Of a DNA stretch of 64,000 nucleotides, positions 59,265 through 64,000 are shown piece after piece. This DNA comes from Euonymus europaeus. Lineage: Eukaryota; Streptophyta; Magnoliopsida; Celastrales; Celastraceae. The notes under the pieces are model-generated. The model was not told where the DNA came from. It saw only the letters and a list, made by a program, of their open reading frames with translations, and ran no database searches. The DNA is taken from contig OY756972.1 of NCBI GenBank assembly GCA_963580455.1, positions 13,035,001 through 13,099,000 on the forward strand, read 5' to 3'. The first letter of the stretch is position 1. Every line of letters starts with the position of its first letter. Both the position numbers and the translations under genes were made by a program.

Positions 59265-62200
59265 ATGACTTCCACTTCAGGTATTTTTGTTATAGAAGTC
59301 AATTTATCTGCTTCTTCTACTTGGGTATTAGATACCGGTTGTCGTTCTCACATATGTAATGATGTGCAGGAACTCAAAAGGAGTAGAACTTTGACTAAAA
59401 GCGAGGTGGACCTAAGAGTAGGCAATGGAGCAAGAGTTGCTGCACTATCTGTAGGAACTTATTATTTAACTTTGCCTTCAGGGCTAGTATTGGAATTAGA
59501 GGACTGTTACTTTGTGCCTGCTATTAGTAGGAATCTTATTTCTATTTCTTGTTTGGACAAGAAGGGGTTTTCATTTTTAATAAAGGACAAATGTTGTTCA
59601 TTTTATTTGAATGAAATATTTTATGGTAGTGCACAATTGTTTAATGGACTCTATATTCTAGATCGCGAAACATCTGTCTATAACATTAATACTAAGAGGT
59701 TCAAATCGAATGATTCGAACCCCACTTATCTCTGGCATTGTCGCTTGGACCATATAAATGAGAAACGTATATCCAAACTTCATAAAGATGGATTCTTGGA
59801 CTCATTTGATTTTGAATCATATGAGGTATGCGAATCCTGTTTATTAGGCAAGATGACTAAAGCCCCTTTCACTGGGCATAGTGAGAGGGCTAATGATTTG
59901 TTGGGTCTTATACATAGTGATGTATGTGGGCCTATTAACTCATTAGCCAGAGGTGGGTTTTATTACTTCATTACATTTACTGATGATTTCAGTAGATATG
60001 GCTATGTGTACCTTATGAAACACAAGTCAAAATCTTTTCAAAAGTTCAAGGATTTCAAGAATGAAGTACAAAACCAACTTGGCAAAAGTATCAAAGCACT
60101 TCGATCGGATCGAGGTGGAGAATACCTAAGCCATGAGTTTAATGATCATCTGAAAGAGTGTGGTATAGTATCACAACTCACTCCTCCTGGAACACCACAA
60201 TGGAATGGTGTTTCCGAGAGGAGAAATCGCACCCTGTTAGACATGGTACGATCTATGATGAGTCATGCAGATCTTCCAATTTCCTTTTGGGGACATGCTT
60301 TAAAGACAGCCGCTTTTACTCTCAATCGCGTTCCTTCAAAATCGGTTCAAAAGACACCATATGAATTATGGACTGGGAAACGTCCTAGTATGTCTTTCTT
60401 GAAAATTTGGGGTTGTGAAGCCTACGTAAGACGTCAAGCCACTGACAAACTTGGACCCAAATCGGATAAGTGTTATTTTGTGGGGTATCCTAAAGAAACC
60501 AAGGGGTACTATTTCTATAATCCTACCGAGAGCAAAGTGTTTGTTGCACGGACTGGTATTTTTCTAGAAAGAGAATTCATCTCTAGAGGAACCAGTGGGA
60601 GTAAAATAGAACTCGACGAAGTTCGAGACACACAAGAGAACACTGAACCTATGACGGAACATGAGCAGGCACCACAAGTTGTTGTGGAACAAAAATCTGC
60701 TCAAGTAACACAAGGCCCACATAAGTCTGGTAGGCAACGTCATGAGCCTAAGAGATATGGATTTCTGGTGTCTCAACATGGCGATGTATTGCTCATAGAT
60801 CAAAATGAGCCAACAACCTACCAAGAGGCTATTACGGGTCCAGAGTCTGAGAAATGGCTAGAGGCCATGAGATCTGAGATGGAATCCATGTATGTCAACA
60901 AGGTATGGACCTTGGTTGACCCACTTGAAGGGGTAAAACCCATTGAGTGCAAGTGGGTTTTCAAAAAGAAAACTAACATGGATGGGGAGGTACATACCTT
61001 TAAGGGGCGATTGGTTGCAAAGGGTTTCAAGCAAATTCATGGTATAGACTATGATGAGACTTTTTCTCCAATTGCCATGATTAAATCCATTAGGATCTTG
61101 CTTCATATTGCAGCATTCTATGATTATGAAATCTGGCAAATGGATGTCAAGACTGCATTCCTTAATGGGAATTTACTCGAGGATGTGTACATGACACAGC
61201 CTGAGGGTTTTGTCACTTCAGAGAATGCTGGCAAAGTATGCAAATTGCAGCGATCCATTTATGGATTAAAGCAAGCTTCTCGAAGCTGGAATCTACGTTT
61301 TGATGAAACAATCAAAGAGTTTGGTTTCATACAAAATGAGGATGAACCTTGTGTCTATCAAAGGGTTAGTGGGAGCACAAAAGTCTTCCTGGTATTGTAT
61401 GTGGATGACATACTACTTATCGGGAATGACATTCCTACCTTACAGTCTGTCAAGACTTGGTTAGGGAAATGCTTTTCCATGAAAGACTTAGGCGAAGCTG
61501 CCTATATATTAGGCATCAAGATCTATAGGGATAGATCAAGAAAACTGCTTGGTCTAAGTCAAAGTACATACATTGATAAAGTGCTGCAACGGTTCAGCAT
61601 GCAAGAATCTAAGAGGGGATTTCTACCCATGTCACATGGGATGAGTCTCTCTAAAGATCAATGCCCTAAATCTCAGGATGAAAGGGATCGCATGAGTAAG
61701 ATTCCATATGCTTCTGCAATTGGATCTATCATGTATGCCATGATATGTACGCGCCCTGATGTGTCATATGCTTTAAGCATGACAAGTAGATATCAGTCAG
61801 ATCCTGGTGAAGGTCACTGGATAGCTGTCAAGAATATCCTTAAGTACTTGAGAAGAACTAAGGATTCATTCTTGGTTTATGGAGGTGATGATGAACTGGT
61901 CGTAAATGGTTACACTGATGCCAGTTTTCAGTCCGATAAGGACGACTCCAAATCTCAGTCAGGTTTTGTGTTTTGCCTAAATGGAGGTGCTGTGAGCTGG
62001 AAAAGTTCAAAGCAAGAGACAGTAGCCGATTCTACTACAGAGGCTGAGTATATTGCCGCCTCTGATGCTTCAAAGGAGGCTGTTTGGATCAGAAAGTTCA
62101 TTACTGGACTTGGCGTGGTTCCTAGCATTGCAAACCCATTGGACATCTATTGTGATAACAATGGGGCCATTACACAGGCTAAGGAGCCCAGATCTCACCA

Positions 62201-62387
62201 AAAATCCAAACATATACTCCGGCGCTTCCATCTCATACGTGAAATTGTTGACAGAGGAGATGTGAAGATATGCAGAGTATCGACAGATGATAATATCGCC
62301 GACCCACTGACCAAGGCTCTGGTGCAGCGGAAGAATGATGGTCACACTCGATCTATTGGTATTAGATACATGAGTGATTGGCTCTAG
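59265..62387 (+). CDS. Outer element polyprotein, open part: protease, integrase, reverse transcriptase, RNase H
   Basis: 1,040 codons; residues count from 59,265, though the frame opens earlier and the ATG is only the first one available. The protease motif DTG is at 23-25. The GAG-pre-integrase zinc region has WH at 157-158 and Cys189/Cys192, with RLDH where RLGH is usual. The integrase core has Asp219, Asp282 and Glu318 (D,D-35-E) within [13 protein letters not shown]. The reverse transcriptase has Asp627 in QMDVKTAF and YVDD at 712-715. RNase H acidic residues are Asp885, Glu928, Asp964 and Asp1013. Integrase-before-RT order assigns it to Ty1/copia. All catalytic residues I can check are present. 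Confidence 0.93.
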   Translation: MTSTSGIFVIEVNLSASSTWVLDTGCRSHICNDVQELKRSRTLTKSEVDLRVGNGARVAALSVGTYYLTLPSGLVLELEDCYFVPAISRNLISISCLDKKGFSFLIKDKCCSFYLNEIFYGSAQLFNGLYILDRETSVYNINTKRFKSNDSNPTYLWHCRLDHINEKRISKLHKDGFLDSFDFESYEVCESCLLGKMTKAPFTGHSERANDLLGLIHSDVCGPINSLARGGFYYFITFTDDFSRYGYVYLMKHKSKSFQKFKDFKNEVQNQLGKSIKALRSDRGGEYLSHEFNDHLKECGIVSQLTPPGTPQWNGVSERRNRTLLDMVRSMMSHADLPISFWGHALKTAAFTLNRVPSKSVQKTPYELWTGKRPSMSFLKIWGCEAYVRRQATDKLGPKSDKCYFVGYPKETKGYYFYNPTESKVFVARTGIFLEREFISRGTSGSKIELDEVRDTQENTEPMTEHEQAPQVVVEQKSAQVTQGPHKSGRQRHEPKRYGFLVSQHGDVLLIDQNEPTTYQEAITGPESEKWLEAMRSEMESMYVNKVWTLVDPLEGVKPIECKWVFKKKTNMDGEVHTFKGRLVAKGFKQIHGIDYDETFSPIAMIKSIRILLHIAAFYDYEIWQMDVKTAFLNGNLLEDVYMTQPEGFVTSENAGKVCKLQRSIYGLKQASRSWNLRFDETIKEFGFIQNEDEPCVYQRVSGSTKVFLVLYVDDILLIGNDIPTLQSVKTWLGKCFSMKDLGEAAYILGIKIYRDRSRKLLGLSQSTYIDKVLQRFSMQESKRGFLPMSHGMSLSKDQCPKSQDERDRMSKIPYASAIGSIMYAMICTRPDVSYALSMTSRYQSDPGEGHWIAVKNILKYLRRTKDSFLVYGGDDELVVNGYTDASFQSDKDDSKSQSGFVFCLNGGAVSWKSSKQETVADSTTEAEYIAASDASKEAVWIRKFITGLGVVPSIANPLDIYCDNNGAITQAKEPRSHQKSKHILRRFHLIREIVDRGDVKICRVSTDDNIADPLTKALVQRKNDGHTRSIGIRYMSDWL

Positions 62388-62390
62388 AGC

Positions 62391-62400
62391 AAGTGGGAGA
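62391..62400 (+). other. Polypurine tract of outer element
   Basis: AAGTGGGAGA one base before the TG of the 3' LTR, and almost the same as the inner element's tract. Confidence 0.87.
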
Positions 62401-62401
62401 T

Positions 62402-63712
62402 TGTTGGTGTATGCTCTAGGAGCCAATCATGGGATGATTGTATTAGCATACATTTATTATGTTATATTGAGGTACTTTATTTGTTATGAATTATTTATCT
62501 GCACTATATAAATGATTATGATAAATATCCCTAGAATAGTTGGTTCGATGCTATGAGACTTCAAGTGTGTGACTTGAACGTGAGATCTTCATAGATGTAT
62601 ATAGAACACTATTCCTAAATGTCCCTAGTCGAGTATTATTGTTAAATGGGATAACATTAATACGTTGAGACTAGTATGTACGTTGATTGATGACTAAATC
62701 TTGCAAGTCATGGATATGAGATATCAAATCAATACATAGGTACTTGTTAGAGAACGGGAAGTACTGGATAGACCCAACATGAAAATACTGCATGGATTGT
62801 TATATGAATGTCATAAGCTATTCTCATAGTGACAATGATATATGTTTTCCTTTAACCTGAAATCACTACGGTTCCCAACATGAGGAGTTATACACTTTGA
62901 TACTGTCTAACGTCAATTGTAAAAGGGTTGGCTATAAAGTCAGTGATTGGGTATATCACAAATCATGTGGAGGAATGTGAGTGACCTAGATGGTATTTTT
63001 CCCTTCTATATAACAGGAGTGATATCCGTGGGCCCCTTGTTTGAGTGAGACTTAGAAATGCATGGCCGTGCTCAAATGAATCAATATGTGATATTGATTT
63101 CGTTTGTTTTTTAATAGTCTACTCAGAATCAAGAAACACATAGATTAACATATACGAGGATGACACATTCCATGCCTCGATGTTAATCAAGATATTAAGG
63201 ACAAAGGGACTATATATAAATTGGTTATAAATAAAGGTTATGTCGAATCATCGACATTCTCGTTATTTGGGTAACAATGATGTGTTGCTAGATACCTCTC
63301 ATTGTTTGTGATGCTAGAATATGATTTTAGTTTCACTGCTAACATAACGAGAACCTATAGGGTCACACACATAGAATAAGTCAAAGATTATGTTATTTAA
63401 GAAGAACATATTACGTTTGGTGTGCCGTACTACTTGGTGAGTTGGGAGAAAAACGGATTGAAGCTTCTTCTCCTAGTTACTAGCATAACGTGAAGAGGCG
63501 ATCTTTGGCTTGTTCGTGTGGATACCATAGAGGCGTGCTGTTCGGTTGGATAGTGCAGATTGATTCGGATCATACAAGCCAAGCAATCGGTTATTTTCTA
63601 CACTTCAAGAGGTAACTTCTCATCACCGATTTATGCCCTTTCACATGGATTCTCTGGAGGGTTTCAATAAAATTTTAAACTTCCGCTGTGTATGAGATAT
63701 TGAAACCCAGCA
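62402..63712 (+). repeat. Outer element 3' LTR (1,311 bp, with 174-bp deletion)
   Basis: Aligns to the two parts of the 5' LTR with about 27 substitutions by eye (about 2 percent). The only indel is the loss of 174 bp between two ttgg tetranucleotides, at about 63,420. It shows the uninterrupted target site of the inner element (catat at 63,407-63,411). A possible polyadenylation signal AATAAA is at 63,666-63,671. Confidence 0.95.
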
Positions 63713-64000
63713 CAACTCTCTCTATGGAGGAGCTTTTAACGGTTTTGTCCATTTGTCATAGAAAGTTGGTGTTTTGGCATCGAAATAATCTAGGAAGCTT
63801 ATACTCATAAAATTTAACATATAAGAACAATAAAAATTGTACACCGAACAACTTTGATGGTCCGAAGTTGCTCAACTCGCTCTATGGAGGAGCTTTTAAC
63901 GGTTTTGTCCATTTGTCATAGAAAGTTGGTGTTTTGGCATCGAAATAATCTAGGAAGCTTATACTCGTAAAATTTGACATAAAAGAACAATAAAAAGTCT
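63713..64000. repeat. 160-bp satellite array, right part
   Basis: Satellite resumes immediately after the LTR at monomer position 22 (caactctctctatgg) and runs to the window end. The two partial monomers are close to the overall consensus and in the same orientation as the left array. The phase does not continue that of the left side (position about 111 before the element), so sequence was lost or rearranged at the insertion. Confidence 0.95.

Larger units (their letters stand above)
58417..62387 (+). pseudogene. Copia GAG-PR-INT-RT-RNase H polyprotein of outer element, frameshift and stop
   Basis: One ancestral polyprotein of about 1,320 codons now lies in three open pieces. A frame change near 58,787-58,799, best explained by loss of one base in an A-run in GAG, ends the first piece at 58,797. 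An in-frame TAG at 59,211-59,213 sits inside the zinc knuckle where a tryptophan codon is expected (the inner element has TGG). From there the frame is open to 62,387. Protease, integrase, reverse transcriptase and RNase H signatures are all intact, so the enzyme part is well preserved but cut off from its GAG start. The stop codon lies three bases before the PPT, as is usual for the family. Confidence 0.93.
45426..63712 (+). mobile_element. Outer Ty1/copia LTR retrotransposon, interrupted by a nested element
   Basis: An LTR element reading left to right: 5' LTR (45,426-46,435 plus 56,566-57,040), iMet PBS (57,042), leader, GAG-PR-INT-RT-RNase H region (58,417-62,387), PPT (62,391) and 3' LTR (62,402-63,712). 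Removing the 10,125-bp inner element and one 5-bp duplication leaves about 8.16 kb. The domain order with integrase before reverse transcriptase defines the copia superfamily. Long LTRs and the GAG/INT style suggest the Angela/Tork side of plant copia, but I am unsure of the lineage. LTR ends are TG and CA. Flanking satellite bases (atcct left, caact right) do not form a target-site duplication. The coding region is broken, so the element is not autonomous now. Confidence 0.95.

Noticed and set aside
45426..63712. A single large element with four LTRs or a tandem retrotransposon array
   Set aside because: The two LTR types are unrelated. The inner one is bounded by catat duplications inside the outer LTR, so nesting explains the layout fully.
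1..64000. Plant telomere repeats (TTTAGGG) to suggest a subtelomeric place
   Set aside because: Only isolated partial matches occur, for example gcttaggg near 56,575; no tandem run.

Overview
This window looks like a flowering-plant (angiosperm, probably eudicot) nuclear genome, in heterochromatin that may be centromeric or pericentromeric. It has two parts: a very large tandem satellite array (1-45,409, resuming at 63,713-64,000) and, inside it, one Ty1/copia LTR retrotransposon (45,426-63,712) whose 5' LTR was hit by a second, younger Ty1/copia element (46,436-56,560). The plant assignment rests on the copia GAG-PR-INT-RT-RNase H polyproteins, initiator-Met-tRNA primer sites and long LTRs. 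The species cannot be named from sequence alone. I see no host gene, tRNA, rRNA, CRISPR or prokaryotic feature.

Satellite: the unit is 160 bp and AT-rich. About 283 complete monomers lie head to tail between 1 and 45,269, with a net length deviation of only 11 bp. Nine diverged monomer classes (called A to I here) follow a fixed order and form a 1,440-bp higher-order repeat (HOR). Layout: 1-6,866 HOR block; 6,867-8,319 irregular H-I dimers; 8,320-15,186 near-identical copy of 1-6,866; 15,187-18,598 another copy of the last 3.68 kb; 18,599-25,439 mosaic; 25,440-32,327 a distinct 15-monomer, 2,399-bp HOR; 32,318-35,196 two canonical 9-mers; 35,197-38,075 two copies of a rearranged 9-mer; 38,076-41,935 mosaic; 41,936-45,409 more degenerate monomers next to the retrotransposon. 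Most monomers can form a short hairpin around the same point.

Retrotransposons: the outer element has LTRs of 1,485 bp (5', split) and 1,311 bp (3', with a 174-bp internal deletion). It carries a PBS at 57,042, a polyprotein broken by one frameshift and one stop (58,417-62,387), and a PPT at 62,391. It lacks a recognisable target-site duplication. The inner element has 2,262-bp LTRs, a 5-bp target-site duplication (catat), a PBS at 48,700, a polyprotein with a single in-frame stop (50,370-54,269), and a PPT at 54,288. By eye the LTR pairs differ at about 27 of 1,311 sites (outer) and 20 of 2,262 sites (inner), which agrees with the nesting order. Neither element looks able to encode its own full polyprotein now. 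No new gene-based system is visible; the noteworthy content is the layered satellite organisation and the record of insertions in it.
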